Origin: an uncultured Clostridia bacterium
GTDB lineage: Bacteria; Bacillota; Clostridia; Saccharofermentanales; Saccharofermentanaceae
Reading direction: 5' to 3'
DNA: 64,000 nucleotides
Assembly (NCBI GenBank): GCA_946403085.1
Contig: CAMIYM010000006.1
Span: 1 to 64,000 of the forward strand
Part shown: positions 9,092 to 18,740 of the stretch, piece by piece
How positions within the stretch are numbered: the stretch's first letter is position 1
Layout: every line of letters starts with the position of its first letter
The notes under the pieces: model-generated
The model's input: the letters and a program-made list of their open reading frames with translations, nothing else
The model's database searches: none
Told to the model about the DNA's origin: nothing
Translations under genes and position numbers: made by a program

Positions 9092-10459
9092 TCAGCCGAG
9101 CTTCGGGCACTGAGCCAAAGACTTGGCAATATCATCATCGGTAGGAATATAGTCATCCATAACACCGTCGTTATACTTTTGATAAGCAACGAGATCGAAA
9201 TAACCTGTTCCGGTAAGACCGAATACGATATTCTTAGCTTCACCTGTTTCCTTACACTTAAGAGCTTCGTCGATAGCAACCTTGATAGCATGTGAGCTCT
9301 CAGGAGCAGGAAGGATTCCTTCAACTCTTGCAAACTTCTCAGCAGCTGCAAATACATCTGTCTGCTTAACGGAAGTAGCTCTGATGAGCTTATCATCATA
9401 AAGCTGGGATACGATGGAGCTCATGCCGTGATATCTTAAGCCGCCGGCATGGTTAGGAGCAGGCATGAAGCTGCTTCCCAATGTGTACATCTTAGCAAGA
9501 GGACAAACCCTACCTGTATCGCAGAAGTCATATACATAAGAACCTCTTGTAAGTGAAGGACATGAAGCAGGCTCAACAGCGATAATGTCGTAGTTAGCTT
9601 CACCTCTGAGCATCTCGCCTACGAAGGGTGAGATAAGACCGCCCAGGTTGGATCCGCCGCCTGCGCATCCGATGATCGTATCAGCCTTGATGCCATACTT
9701 ATCAAGAGCAGCTTTTGCTTCAAGACCGATTACTGACTGATGGAGCAATACCTGGCTTAATACAGATCCCAATACATATCTGTAGCCTTCCTGGGATGTA
9801 GCTGCTTCAACAGCTTCGGAAATAGCGCAGCCCAAAGAACCGTCTGTACCAGGGAACTCTTCATTGATCTTACGACCGACATTAGTTGTCATTGAAGGAG
9901 AAGGTGTAACTGTTGCACCATAAGTTCTCATGACTTCACGTCTGAAAGGCTTCTGCTCATAGGATACCTTAACCATGTATACCTGGCAGTCAAGGCCGAA
10001 ATAAGCTGTAGCCATTGAAAGAGCTGTTCCCCACTGGCCTGCGCCTGTCTCTGTAGTAACACCCTTAAGGCCCTGCTTCTTGGCATAATATGCCTGAGCG
10101 ATAGCAGAATTCAGCTTATGTGAACCAGAAGTGTTGTTTCCTTCGAATTTGTAGTAAATGTGAGCAGGTGTACCGAGTTCCTTCTCAAGGCAATAAGCTC
10201 TTACGAGAGGTGAAGGTCTGTACATCTTATAGAAATCAACGATCTCACCGGGGATATCGATCCAAGGATCAGTTACGTTCATCTCCTGCTTAGAGAGTTC
10301 TTCGCAGAAAATAGGATAAAGGTCTTCTGCCTTCAAAGCTTCGCCTGTACCGGGATTAAGAAGCGGTGCGGGCTTATTCTTCATATCAGCACGAACGTTA
10401 TACCATGCGGTAGGTATCTCTTTCTCTGACAGATAAATCTTATAAGGAATTTCAGACAT
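9092..10459 (-). CDS. TrpB2-type tryptophan synthase beta chain (PLP enzyme)
   Basis: Member of the TrpB-like branch (about 455 residues, longer than the ~400-residue TrpB1 that pairs with TrpA). Such enzymes condense indole with serine, or O-phosphoserine in some lineages. The PLP lysine is in NTSGSHKLNSA, with GAGQWGTALS, the phosphate-binding GCAGGGSNLGG and GLTGTGYFD near the C-terminus. GGGAG lies seven bases before the ATG. No other trp gene is nearby, so a salvage or stand-alone role is more likely than part of a trp operon. An intrinsic terminator follows. Confidence 0.88.
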   Translation of the reverse strand: MSEIPYKIYLSEKEIPTAWYNVRADMKNKPAPLLNPGTGEALKAEDLYPIFCEELSKQEMNVTDPWIDIPGEIVDFYKMYRPSPLVRAYCLEKELGTPAHIYYKFEGNNTSGSHKLNSAIAQAYYAKKQGLKGVTTETGAGQWGTALSMATAYFGLDCQVYMVKVSYEQKPFRREVMRTYGATVTPSPSMTTNVGRKINEEFPGTDGSLGCAISEAVEAATSQEGYRYVLGSVLSQVLLHQSVIGLEAKAALDKYGIKADTIIGCAGGGSNLGGLISPFVGEMLRGEANYDIIAVEPASCPSLTRGSYVYDFCDTGRVCPLAKMYTLGSSFMPAPNHAGGLRYHGMSSIVSQLYDDKLIRATSVKQTDVFAAAEKFARVEGILPAPESSHAIKVAIDEALKCKETGEAKNIVFGLTGTGYFDLVAYQKYNDGVMDDYIPTDDDIAKSLAQCPKLG

Positions 10460-10476
10460 GTATGGTCTCCCTTCGA

Positions 10477-10514
10477 AAAAATCTAACTCATTTTACAACA
10501 TAAGTCAGATTTTT
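10477..10514 (-). other. 12-bp hairpin with U-run in the trpB leader
   Basis: On the minus strand AAAAATCTGACT pairs with AGTTAGATTTTT (one G-U pair) around a 14-base loop. A run of T's follows and the trpB ribosome-binding site lies close behind. It could terminate transcripts of the upstream epimerase gene or act as a small attenuator for trpB. The stem is AU-rich and therefore weak. The rest of the 91-bp gap shows nothing clear. Confidence 0.4.
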
Positions 10515-10550
10515 GCACAAAATTTCAGACCAAGCCAGTAGGAAAATCGA

Positions 10551-11567
10551 TCAAAAAGATGATTTAACTGATTCCATCGTTTCTATAACCTTATCGCACC
10601 ACTTATCAAATTCAGGATCCTCCACCCTGCACTCTTTGTGATCCAGAATATATTTCAAAGCGATCCTGACGCCCTTATGCAAAGGAACTGTTGTCTTAAG
10701 ATCCGGTGCAAGTCTCTTGATCTTCGAATTATCGAAAACTACAGACACAGCTTTATCGCCTGTAAGACTTCCTTCGAAGTCATAATCCGGACCAAGCGCT
10801 GTAAGCATCTCAGAGGATACGTGATAAGCCTTAAGTTCCACTCCCAAAGCATCTGCAATCGTCTGATAGATCTGATTCCAGGTAAGAACTTCATCACCTG
10901 TGATCTGGAACGCTTCGCCGATCGCATGACGGTTTCCCATAAGCGCTGTATATCCGACAGCAAAATCCTCGTTAAATGTAAGATGCCAGAGAGATTCTCC
11001 ATCACCGTGAATGATCACAGGCCTTCCGTCCATCATTCTCTTTATTACCTGCCATGAGCCTTTCTTACCGTGAACGCCAAGCGGAATGCTTCTCTCGTCG
11101 TAAGTATGGCTTGGTCTGACGATTGTAACCGGAAATCCTTCGTCCCTGTACTTTTCCATAAGGAAATTCTCACAGGCGATCTTATTCCTGGAGTATTCCC
11201 AGTAAGGATTGGCAAGAGTAGTGCCTTCGGTGATCACATAGTTCGCGGAAGGCTTGTTATAGGCAGAAGCCGAACTGATATAGATATATTGCTTAGTCTT
11301 ATCCTTAAAGAGCCTGTAGTCACGCTCCACCTGATCTACGGTAAAACCGATGAATTCTCCAACGCAGTCAAAGGTCATCCCGCCCAGAGCCTTTAAGACA
11401 GCATCTTCATCGTTGATATCACAGATTATCTGATGAACATTTTCAGGAACAGTTTCTTTCCTGTTGCCGCGGTTGATAAGCCATACTTCCCAGGAGCTGT
11501 CTGAAGCAAGTCTTCTGACTATAGCGCTGCTGATCGTTCCTGTTCCGCCGATGAATAATGCTCTCAT
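10551..11567 (-). CDS. NAD(P)-dependent epimerase/dehydratase (extended SDR)
   Basis: Rossmann-fold protein of 338 residues. It starts MRALFIGGTGTISSAIVRRL, whose GGTGTIS is the nucleotide-binding loop of atypical extended SDRs. It has YIYISSASAYNKP at the active-site strand and NKIACENFL where YxxxK is usual, so the catalytic pair is not canonical. C-terminal substrate-domain features (EAFQITGDEVLTWNQIY) resemble nucleotide-sugar or nucleic-acid-binding SDRs. GGAGAA precedes the start. The substrate is unknown. The gene reads toward trpB and is divergent from queA. Confidence 0.75.
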   Translation of the reverse strand: MRALFIGGTGTISSAIVRRLASDSSWEVWLINRGNRKETVPENVHQIICDINDEDAVLKALGGMTFDCVGEFIGFTVDQVERDYRLFKDKTKQYIYISSASAYNKPSANYVITEGTTLANPYWEYSRNKIACENFLMEKYRDEGFPVTIVRPSHTYDERSIPLGVHGKKGSWQVIKRMMDGRPVIIHGDGESLWHLTFNEDFAVGYTALMGNRHAIGEAFQITGDEVLTWNQIYQTIADALGVELKAYHVSSEMLTALGPDYDFEGSLTGDKAVSVVFDNSKIKRLAPDLKTTVPLHKGVRIALKYILDHKECRVEDPEFDKWCDKVIETMESVKSSF

Positions 11568-11643
11568 AGGGATTCTCCTTATATTTGAGTTATTAGGTTT
11601 TCGAAAAACCAGAAAACTGCACTACACTGTACATACAATGCAT

Positions 11644-11676
11644 GCATCTTTTTGAATTTTAGCAAACCAAAGATGC
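11644..11676. other. Inverted repeat in the epimerase / queA divergent region
   Basis: GCATCTTT (11644-11651) and AAAGATGC (11669-11676) are perfect 8-bp arms 17 bases apart. The left arm overlaps an ATGCATGCAT palindrome. Nearer the epimerase start there is also a GGTTTT-CG-AAAACC repeat in what would be its 5' leader. These may be operators, but no regulator is recognised. Confidence 0.3.
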
Positions 11677-11741
11677 AGTAGATATCAAATACCCGTATCT
11701 CAATCCGCATTTTCTTGTATTTTGTGATAAACTTCTGTCGT

Positions 11742-11747
11742 TATAAT
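11742..11747 (+). promoter_or_regulatory. Probable -10 element of the queA-tgt operon
   Basis: A perfect TATAAT 22 bp before the queA ATG. The -35 region (around 11719-11726, TTTTGT) is weak, so this is a likely rather than proven promoter. Confidence 0.5.
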
Positions 11748-11768
11748 AAATAATAAAAGGCTTGGCAC

Positions 11769-12806
11769 ATGAAAACTTCTGATTTTTACTACGATCTGCC
11801 CGAAAGACTTATCGCACAGGTTCCCACAAAAGACAGACTCGCATCACGTCTTCTTGTACTCGACAAAAAGAGCGGTAAGACGGTTGACGGTCATTTCCCT
11901 GATATCAAGAATTACCTTCACAAAGGTGATGTTCTTGTTATCAACAACACAAGAGTTATTCCCGCCAGGCTTTTAGGCGTCAGATCTGATACACAAAGTC
12001 CTGTTGAGCTTCTTCTTCTGAAGAGGATCGACGATAACCATTGGGAGACATTGGCACGTCCCGGTAAGAAAGTCAGACCCGGTAAAAGAATGACATTCAT
12101 CCCCGGAGAACTTGAGGCTGAGTGTGAGCAGGTCTTAGATAACGGCAACAGGATCATTAGATTTGAATTTGAAGGTGTATTTGAGGAAGTGCTTGATAAG
12201 GCAGGAACTATTCCTCTTCCGCCCTATATTCACGAGAAGCTCGATGATCCGGAGCGTTATCAGACAGTATATTCAAAGGATGCAGGTTCAGCTGCGGCTC
12301 CTACTGCAGGTCTTCACTTCACCAAAGAGCTTTTAGCAGAACTCGAGAATATGGGTGTGGAGATCGCAGAGCTTACCCTGCATGTCGGACTTGGTACATT
12401 CAGACCTGTAAAGTCTGATACAATCGAAGAACACGAGATGCATTCTGAATGGTATGACTTCCCCAAGGAAGCTTCAGATATTATCCGCAAAGCCAGAGCT
12501 GAAGGAAGAAGGATCATTTCCGTAGGCACTACTTCCACAAGAACGTTAGAGACAGTTGCTTCCAATGATCCAGAGATGAAGCCCGTATCCGGTTATACCC
12601 AGATATTCATCTACCCGGGATATGAGTTTAAGTGCGTTGATTCGCTCATCACTAATTTCCATCTTCCGGAATCCACATTGATAATGCTCGTTTCTGCACT
12701 TGCAGGAAAAGAGCATGTGCTTAACGCATATAAGCATGCCGTTGAAGAGGAATACAGATTCTTCTCATTCGGCGATGCTATGTTTATTACAGATTTGGAG
12801 AACTGA
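11769..12806 (+). CDS. queA: S-adenosylmethionine:tRNA ribosyltransferase-isomerase
   Basis: Transfers and rearranges the ribosyl part of SAM onto preQ1-modified tRNA to give epoxyqueuosine. Its 345 residues are a normal length. Family motifs include [37 protein letters not shown] and the C-terminal [12 protein letters not shown]. It is followed after one base by tgt, the preceding enzyme of queuosine synthesis. Confidence 0.97.
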   Translation: MKTSDFYYDLPERLIAQVPTKDRLASRLLVLDKKSGKTVDGHFPDIKNYLHKGDVLVINNTRVIPARLLGVRSDTQSPVELLLLKRIDDNHWETLARPGKKVRPGKRMTFIPGELEAECEQVLDNGNRIIRFEFEGVFEEVLDKAGTIPLPPYIHEKLDDPERYQTVYSKDAGSAAAPTAGLHFTKELLAELENMGVEIAELTLHVGLGTFRPVKSDTIEEHEMHSEWYDFPKEASDIIRKARAEGRRIISVGTTSTRTLETVASNDPEMKPVSGYTQIFIYPGYEFKCVDSLITNFHLPESTLIMLVSALAGKEHVLNAYKHAVEEEYRFFSFGDAMFITDLEN

Positions 12807-12807
12807 T

Positions 12808-13926
12808 ATGTCAAAATTCCCTGTATGGTACGAACACATTCACACATGCGCACAGACCGGTGCAAGACTTGGTAAGGTCCATACACCGCACGGAACTTTC
12901 ATGACACCTGCATTTATGCCCGTTGGAACACAGGCTTCAGTCAAAGGCATGAGTCCTGATGAAGTTTACGGCATGGGCGCGGGGATCATGCTCTCTAACA
13001 CATATCATCTTTGGCTCAGACCCGGAAGCGATATTGTCGCAAAGGCCGGCGGACTTCATAAATTCATGAACTGGAACGGCGCGATCTTGACTGACAGCGG
13101 CGGATTCCAGGTATTCTCCCTTTCCAAGCCCAAGGACATCAATGAAGAAGGTGTAAAATTCAGCTCACATATCGACGGAAGAAAGCTTTTCTTAACACCT
13201 GAGATCTCTATGCAGGTTCAGAACGACCTGGGCGCTGATATCATTATGGCATTCGATGAATGCTGCCCTTACCCTTCTGAGCATTCCTATGCTGACAGAT
13301 CACAGGCCAGGACAACAAGATGGCTCGAGCGTTGTATCGAAGCGCACAAGAGACCTGAAGAACAGGCACTTTTCGGAATCATTCAGGGATCTATGTATCC
13401 TGATCTCCGTAAGAAGAGTGCTGATGCTATTACATCTTTTGATCTTCCCGGATTTGCAATCGGCGGTATCTCCGTAGGAGAACCCAAGAACCTTTTCCTC
13501 GACATGATCGACTGCACTGTTCCTCTCATGCCGGAAGAAAAGCCCCGTTATCTGATGGGCGTAGGCACACCCGATTATCTTATCGAGGGTTCCTGCAGAG
13601 GTGTTGATATGTTCGACTGCGTCCTTCCTACAAGAATGGGCAGACACGGTACAATCCTCACAGATTACGGCAAGAAGATCATCCGAGACAAAAAGTTTGC
13701 AGAAGACTTCGGTCCTATGGATCCTGACTGCGATTGTTACGCCTGCAGGAATTTCTCTGCTGCTTATGTAAGACATCTTATCAAGGCTAATGAGATGTTC
13801 GGCTTAAGGCTTTGCACTTACCATAATGTCTACTATCTCTTGAAGCTTATGGAAAGGATCCGTGAAGCTATCGCAGAAGACAGGCTCGGTGATTTCAGAA
13901 AAGAATTCTACGAGCGTTTGGGCTGA
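12808..13926 (+). CDS. tgt: Queuine/preQ1 tRNA-guanine transglycosylase
   Basis: Exchanges guanine-34 of GUN-anticodon tRNAs for preQ1. The 372-residue TIM barrel has the catalytic aspartate motif [27 protein letters not shown], and the zinc site CDCYACR with a downstream histidine in LCTYHN. The ATG at 12808, one base after the queA stop, is chosen over a start 108 bases upstream that would overlap queA; GGAG lies seven bases before it and the family N-terminus fits. It is co-transcribed with queA. Confidence 0.97.
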   Translation: MSKFPVWYEHIHTCAQTGARLGKVHTPHGTFMTPAFMPVGTQASVKGMSPDEVYGMGAGIMLSNTYHLWLRPGSDIVAKAGGLHKFMNWNGAILTDSGGFQVFSLSKPKDINEEGVKFSSHIDGRKLFLTPEISMQVQNDLGADIIMAFDECCPYPSEHSYADRSQARTTRWLERCIEAHKRPEEQALFGIIQGSMYPDLRKKSADAITSFDLPGFAIGGISVGEPKNLFLDMIDCTVPLMPEEKPRYLMGVGTPDYLIEGSCRGVDMFDCVLPTRMGRHGTILTDYGKKIIRDKKFAEDFGPMDPDCDCYACRNFSAAYVRHLIKANEMFGLRLCTYHNVYYLLKLMERIREAIAEDRLGDFRKEFYERLG

Positions 13927-13928
13927 TC

Positions 13929-16352
13929 ATGAAGCCGTTAATATATGCTTCCAGAAGTTCAGAAAGACTTGAACGCGAGATAGCACACTGCGATCTTGCA
14001 AGAAGGATATGCGCTGACGGAATCGTTTTACTTGAGAATAACGGCGTCCTCCCTCTTACTTCCAAGTCGATAGCTTTATACGGCGCCGGCGCAAGGCATA
14101 CAGCTTTCGGCGGAACCGGTTCAGGAGAGAACAATCCGAGATATAACATTACTCCGGAAGAAGGTCTGAAGTTTGCCGGGATTAAAATAACCAGCACAGA
14201 ATGGCTTGATTCATACGACAAACTTTTCGAGCATGAATTCTTCACTTATCAGAGAGATCTCGCAAAAGCCATGAAGAAAGTTCCGATCATGGAACACATG
14301 GATTATGCCGCAGATAATCCTTTCTATGCACCCGCCGGAGAACCTCTTACTTCAAAAGATGATACCGACACAGCTGTTTATATCCTCACCAGACAATCAG
14401 GTGAAGGTGCAGACAGAAAAGATATCCCAGGCGATTATTATGTAACAGAAGATGAGAAAGCCGTCATGCGTTCAGTTACTGAGCTTTACAAGGATTCCAT
14501 ACTCGTCATCAACAGCGGTGCAGTAATAGATCTTAAATTCCTTGATGAGATACATTTCTCCGCTGTTCTGCTCCTTATGCAAGGCGGAATGGAAACCGGA
14601 AATGCACTGGCAGATGTACTTACAGGTAAAGTCAATCCTTCCGGACGTCTTGCAGACACATGGGGCAATTCTTATGAGGACTACCCTTCTTCTGACACTT
14701 TCTCGGAAAGGAATCCTGAAAAGTACCAGGAAGACTACAGAGAAGGCATTTTCGCCGGTTACAGATGGTTTGACAAGAAAAACATCAAACCAAGATATCC
14801 TTTTGGCTACGGCTTAAGCTATACGTCATTTAAAACCGAGTATAAAAAATGCCAAATAAGCGGTACCACAATTACCGTAAAAGCAGATGTTACAAACACC
14901 GGATCTATGGCAGGACGCGAAGTTACAATGCTTTACGTTACCTGTCCGGAAGGAAAGCTTATCCGTGAAGTCAGAAGCCTTGCAACTTTTTCCAAGACAT
15001 CACTTATAAAGCCCGGAATGAAAGAATCTGTCGAGCTTTCTTTCGATCTTAAAGATCATGCTGGGTTTGATGCAGCATCATCAAGCTATATACTCGAAAA
15101 AGGCGATTATCTCATTGCCATTAACGATACTCCTGTACTACTTGCAAGACTTGATAAAGATGCCGTTACCGAAAAGACAGACTGTCTGTTTAAGTCTGAC
15201 AGGAAGATCGATTACATAAGCTTTGATAAGAATCCTTCCGTTTCCTTATCACTTCCTGTGATCAATATCTGTGCAGATGATATCAAGACAGTAAATCACG
15301 AGTATAAGACACCTGAATATGAAAGAAGTCAGGAGATAGACAGGATCGTATCAGGTCTGTCTTTAAAAGATATGGCTAAGCTACTGGTCGGAAGAACATA
15401 TCTCGGACCTTACCGTCACAGGGTTTTCGGCGCAGTCGGATATACGACATCCAAGCTCTTTCATAAGGGAATCGACGGAATGGCTATGGCTGACGGACCT
15501 CAAGGCCTTAATCTTACGAGGATCTCAACAAAACCATTGCACAATCTGTTTGCCATACCTACTTTGCCTTCAGCGTTAAGGCATGTACATAAGATCTCAA
15601 GGATCGGAACGACTTCTGACGAGAAAACAAAAAAGATCCTTTACTACCAGTTCTGCACCTCCTGGCCTTCCGAAGCTCTGGTTGCACAGACATGGGATGT
15701 TGAGCTTGCTGAATTACAGGGTGATGCAATAGGAAAAGAGATGCTTGAATATGGTGTCACCTTCTGGCTCGCACCGGCTCTCAATATTCACCGCAATCCT
15801 TTATGCGGCAGAAACTATGAGTACTATTCAGAAGATCCTCTTCTTACCGGAAAGATAGCATCAGCTGTGACACGTGGCGTCCAGTCTCATGAAGGGTGCT
15901 ATGTTACTTTGAAGCATTTTGCCGCCAATAATCTTGAGACAAAGCGCAACATATCCTCTTCAAATCTCGACGAACGCACTTTAAGAGAGATCTATATTAA
16001 AGCTTTCAGGATCGCCGTAAAGGAATCTGATCCCAGAAGCGTCATGTGCAGTTATAACAAGATAAACGGTACTTATACCGCACTTGATTATAATCTCCAG
16101 ACGAATGTCTTAAGAAATGAATGGGGTTTTGACGGGATCGTAATGACAGACTGGTTCGCGACAGGACATCACGAAAGTTACGATGAACTATGCTGCAAAG
16201 CCGGAACTGATCTTATCATGCCAGGAACACCGTTCATACTATCCAGGATAATGAAGGCATACAGAAAGGGACAGATAAGCGCTTCTGATATTGAGAGATC
16301 TGCAAGACGCATCATTAAGCTGGCCATAAACAGCCATACTTCTAAGAATTAA
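13929..16352 (+). CDS. GH3 family beta-glycosidase with swapped domain order
   Basis: Glycoside hydrolase of 807 residues, probably a beta-glucosidase or beta-xylosidase. The usual GH3 order is reversed. The (alpha/beta)6 C-terminal-type domain comes first (about 20-300: GIVLLENNGVLPL, RYPFGYGLSYTSF), then an Fn3-like segment, then the catalytic barrel (about 470-800). The barrel has GMAMADGPQGLN, GRNYEYYSEDP, KHFAANNLETKR and the nucleophile Asp741 in VMTDWF. No signal peptide is seen, so it acts in the cytoplasm on imported oligosaccharides. It starts two bases after the tgt stop with a weak ribosome-binding site, suggesting translational coupling. Confidence 0.9.
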   Translation: MKPLIYASRSSERLEREIAHCDLARRICADGIVLLENNGVLPLTSKSIALYGAGARHTAFGGTGSGENNPRYNITPEEGLKFAGIKITSTEWLDSYDKLFEHEFFTYQRDLAKAMKKVPIMEHMDYAADNPFYAPAGEPLTSKDDTDTAVYILTRQSGEGADRKDIPGDYYVTEDEKAVMRSVTELYKDSILVINSGAVIDLKFLDEIHFSAVLLLMQGGMETGNALADVLTGKVNPSGRLADTWGNSYEDYPSSDTFSERNPEKYQEDYREGIFAGYRWFDKKNIKPRYPFGYGLSYTSFKTEYKKCQISGTTITVKADVTNTGSMAGREVTMLYVTCPEGKLIREVRSLATFSKTSLIKPGMKESVELSFDLKDHAGFDAASSSYILEKGDYLIAINDTPVLLARLDKDAVTEKTDCLFKSDRKIDYISFDKNPSVSLSLPVINICADDIKTVNHEYKTPEYERSQEIDRIVSGLSLKDMAKLLVGRTYLGPYRHRVFGAVGYTTSKLFHKGIDGMAMADGPQGLNLTRISTKPLHNLFAIPTLPSALRHVHKISRIGTTSDEKTKKILYYQFCTSWPSEALVAQTWDVELAELQGDAIGKEMLEYGVTFWLAPALNIHRNPLCGRNYEYYSEDPLLTGKIASAVTRGVQSHEGCYVTLKHFAANNLETKRNISSSNLDERTLREIYIKAFRIAVKESDPRSVMCSYNKINGTYTALDYNLQTNVLRNEWGFDGIVMTDWFATGHHESYDELCCKAGTDLIMPGTPFILSRIMKAYRKGQISASDIERSARRIIKLAINSHTSKN

Positions 16353-16891
16353 TTATTGCGCTTAAGTGTAACGACAGAAAGATTTCCGCATCTGAGCTGA
16401 GTCTGATCAGATATCCTTCTTATCATCATATTCATCCATTCACTGCAAGAGTCAGCGACAAGCGCATCAGCAAGGATCCCTTCATCAGAGATGTTCTTAT
16501 AAAACTTAGCGGTGGCGCAGACTATCCTGTCATCAGGAGACATTCCGAAGAATCCGTTCGGAAGCAGAAGTATCTGGCCGTCTTTAATGATCTTGGCGTA
16601 GACTTCTCCCCGCCTGAAGCATTCGACACCGTTCTTTAAGACTTTAAGGATCAGATACTCGGACCCTTCATCAAGACACTCTTCGAATACCGAAGCCAGA
16701 TAATCGATGCTCTTGCTGCCCTCTTCACTGTTCAGGATCTCGGAGAAGAGCAGCGCTTGGCTTTTCGGAGCGGATGAAATCTTACTGCCGTAAAAGATCG
16801 CTACAGTAAGATCAGGGACAAGTCTTAAAAAGATCTCATCCGTGTAATCCAGAGCATCGCCTCTGTGCTTGAATGTGTAATACTCTATCAA
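16349..16891 (-). CDS. Degenerate PP2C-like protein, probably without phosphatase activity
   Basis: The 180-residue product is not a clear family member, but its layout follows a shortened PP2C fold. DLTVAIFYGS sits where active enzymes have the metal-binding DGMGG, then GEVYAKIIKDGQILLL, DDRIVCATA with no metal aspartate after it, SDEGI, and a final CGNLSVVTLKR in place of DN(x)SVV. The metal-binding aspartates are therefore missing. It overlaps the active PP2C gene by 4 bp (ATGA), so the two are made together. A regulatory or scaffold role is inferred. It ends overlapping the convergent GH3 gene. Confidence 0.6.
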   Translation of the reverse strand: MIEYYTFKHRGDALDYTDEIFLRLVPDLTVAIFYGSKISSAPKSQALLFSEILNSEEGSKSIDYLASVFEECLDEGSEYLILKVLKNGVECFRRGEVYAKIIKDGQILLLPNGFFGMSPDDRIVCATAKFYKNISDEGILADALVADSCSEWMNMMIRRISDQTQLRCGNLSVVTLKRNN

Positions 16892-17784
16892 ACGAAACTC
16901 CTGTTCATCTTAATGACAACGGCAGAATAGTTATCCTGCTTCGCATTCTTACTTGCTCTTACGCCATACTTGATCGTTCTGGCAATACCTGTCGCATTCT
17001 GATCGGCATGAATATGGCTGACTATCCTGTTAAGTGGCATTGAATCAGTAACACCGTCGGAACTTACGATAATGATATCATTCTCTATAAGACGCATGGG
17101 CTTTGAAGTCATCTGCACTTTGCACTTGTGATTTCCTACAAAATCAATGAGACCTCTTGCTCTCGAATCCCTGTATGCATCAATAGTATCGATGCCACCC
17201 TCTGCATATTTCTTGATCATCAGCGTGATGTAGTTCTGTTTCTGGTTAAGGATCGTGGCGCGGTTATTTCTTATAAGAATGATGTTACTGTCTCCGAGGC
17301 TGTAGAAATTCATATAGTCATCGAAAATATGGACCATAACAAGCGTCGCACCGGCACTAAGATGGTATTCCTCGTAAACCTTATCTGAAATATCGGAAAT
17401 AATCTTGGCATTTTCAGCCTGCGCATTGAACTTATAAGGATAATGCTCAAATAATGAGTCTGTTACGAACTTTGAGACTACTTCACCATTCAAAAGTCCG
17501 CCCATTCCGTCGGAACAGGCAGCCACAAAACCGTTCTCCTCGATCATGTCCAGAGGAGATATGTATATGGAGTCTTCCTGGTTATTACGCTTTCCGCGTT
17601 CATGGAAATATGCGACATCACATATAAGCTTAAGCTTTTCCTTATGCTCTTTACTGTAAATCGATGTATTGATCAAAGTATATAGAGATATGATTACAAA
17701 CGACAGAAAAGATACCAAGAACAATACAAGTGCAACGATCATTGCACGTACTGTTTCTTCTGGCAAAAGGCTAAAATCATACAT
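16888..17784 (-). CDS. Membrane-anchored PP2C-family serine/threonine phosphatase
   Basis: The 298-residue protein has one N-terminal membrane segment (about 15-38) and a cytoplasmic PP2C domain. The metal-binding motifs are all present: RGKRNNQEDS, CSDGMGGLLNGE, VSSDGVTDSM and KQDNYSAVV. It should remove phosphate from Ser/Thr proteins near the membrane. No partner Ser/Thr kinase is in the window. Its start overlaps the preceding membrane-protein gene by 8 bp and its end overlaps the degenerate PP2C gene, forming a tight three-gene set at the end of the topA-trmFO operon. Confidence 0.88.
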   Translation of the reverse strand: MYDFSLLPEETVRAMIVALVLFLVSFLSFVIISLYTLINTSIYSKEHKEKLKLICDVAYFHERGKRNNQEDSIYISPLDMIEENGFVAACSDGMGGLLNGEVVSKFVTDSLFEHYPYKFNAQAENAKIISDISDKVYEEYHLSAGATLVMVHIFDDYMNFYSLGDSNIILIRNNRATILNQKQNYITLMIKKYAEGGIDTIDAYRDSRARGLIDFVGNHKCKVQMTSKPMRLIENDIIIVSSDGVTDSMPLNRIVSHIHADQNATGIARTIKYGVRASKNAKQDNYSAVVIKMNRSFV

Positions 17785-18739
17785 CGCTTATATCTTCTGA
17801 AGATTCTTCCGGGGCTGTTTCTTCTTTACTGTCTTTTAATTCTAACTCAAATTCATTTGTTTTTTCCTCATTTTCGGAAATATCCTGAGGAAGAACATAT
17901 CTGTCGATAAGAACACCTGAATAATAAGAAAGAAGATACTGTATCCAGGATATAACGAGAAATGAATACAGAAATACAAATAATCCCAGCGTCACGTATG
18001 AAGCTGACATAAGTAATACAAAAGGTATCAGGAAGTTAAAGACGATCACAACAAGCGCTAATCCAAGACTTGGCAGGAATCTAATAAGGACGAACAGAAT
18101 GGCGTTCTTATAGATCTTACTAAGCTTCAGATCAGTTGAAACGATCATATTGTAAACGTAATTCTGCACCAGTATAAAGAACACGAGCAGCACTTCAAAT
18201 ATAATGCCAATTACAGTTCCTACGCCGGCTGTCAGATTCAGATAGAAGCTTATCGCAAGTAAGATAATAGCCGTAACTATTATTCCGATGAACATAGCCC
18301 CCAAAGACTTTTTCCAGTTGTTCTTAAGTCCGGTCTTAAAGCTTCCGAAAAGCGAAAAAGATGTACCGTTTCTGATGTCCCTGTATATCTGTGTAAATCC
18401 TGCCTGGAATGGACCGATACAGACAAGCAGACCGGATAAAAGAAAGCATATAAAGAAGACTACCAGAAGAAAATATAGTTCTGCCGATAATATAGTCTTC
18501 CCTTCAGCTGTCTGAATATAAACAAACCTTTCCCAGTCAAACGCAGGGATCATAACGGGAAGAAAAACAAATGACAAAAGAAAGCTTATCAGAATAGATG
18601 GTATGTTAAAAACGATAAACAAGGCATTGACGGACATCATCCTGACCAGATGAGACCATCCGGATGTAAAGAAACCGGCAATATCAAACTTTGCCTTTAT
18701 ATTGGTATCGGAATCGTTACCGGATCTATTCTGAACCAT
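17777..18739 (-). CDS. Polytopic membrane protein, DUF624/YesL-like
   Basis: The 320-residue protein has about six membrane segments. It starts with a soluble stretch and FDIAGFFTSGWSHLVRMM, continues with long hydrophobic helices, and ends in an acidic cytoplasmic tail (about 280-320). The pattern resembles DUF624/YesL proteins, whose function is unknown. It begins one base after trmFO ends and overlaps the PP2C gene, so it is probably a partner or substrate of that phosphatase; this is inference from position. Confidence 0.6.
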   Translation of the reverse strand: MVQNRSGNDSDTNIKAKFDIAGFFTSGWSHLVRMMSVNALFIVFNIPSILISFLLSFVFLPVMIPAFDWERFVYIQTAEGKTILSAELYFLLVVFFICFLLSGLLVCIGPFQAGFTQIYRDIRNGTSFSLFGSFKTGLKNNWKKSLGAMFIGIIVTAIILLAISFYLNLTAGVGTVIGIIFEVLLVFFILVQNYVYNMIVSTDLKLSKIYKNAILFVLIRFLPSLGLALVVIVFNFLIPFVLLMSASYVTLGLFVFLYSFLVISWIQYLLSYYSGVLIDRYVLPQDISENEEKTNEFELELKDSKEETAPEESSEDISDV

Positions 18740-18740
18740 C

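Noticed and set aside
12700..12807. N-terminal extension of tgt
   Set aside because: It would overlap queA by over 100 bases and has no family match; a good start and ribosome-binding site lie at 12808.
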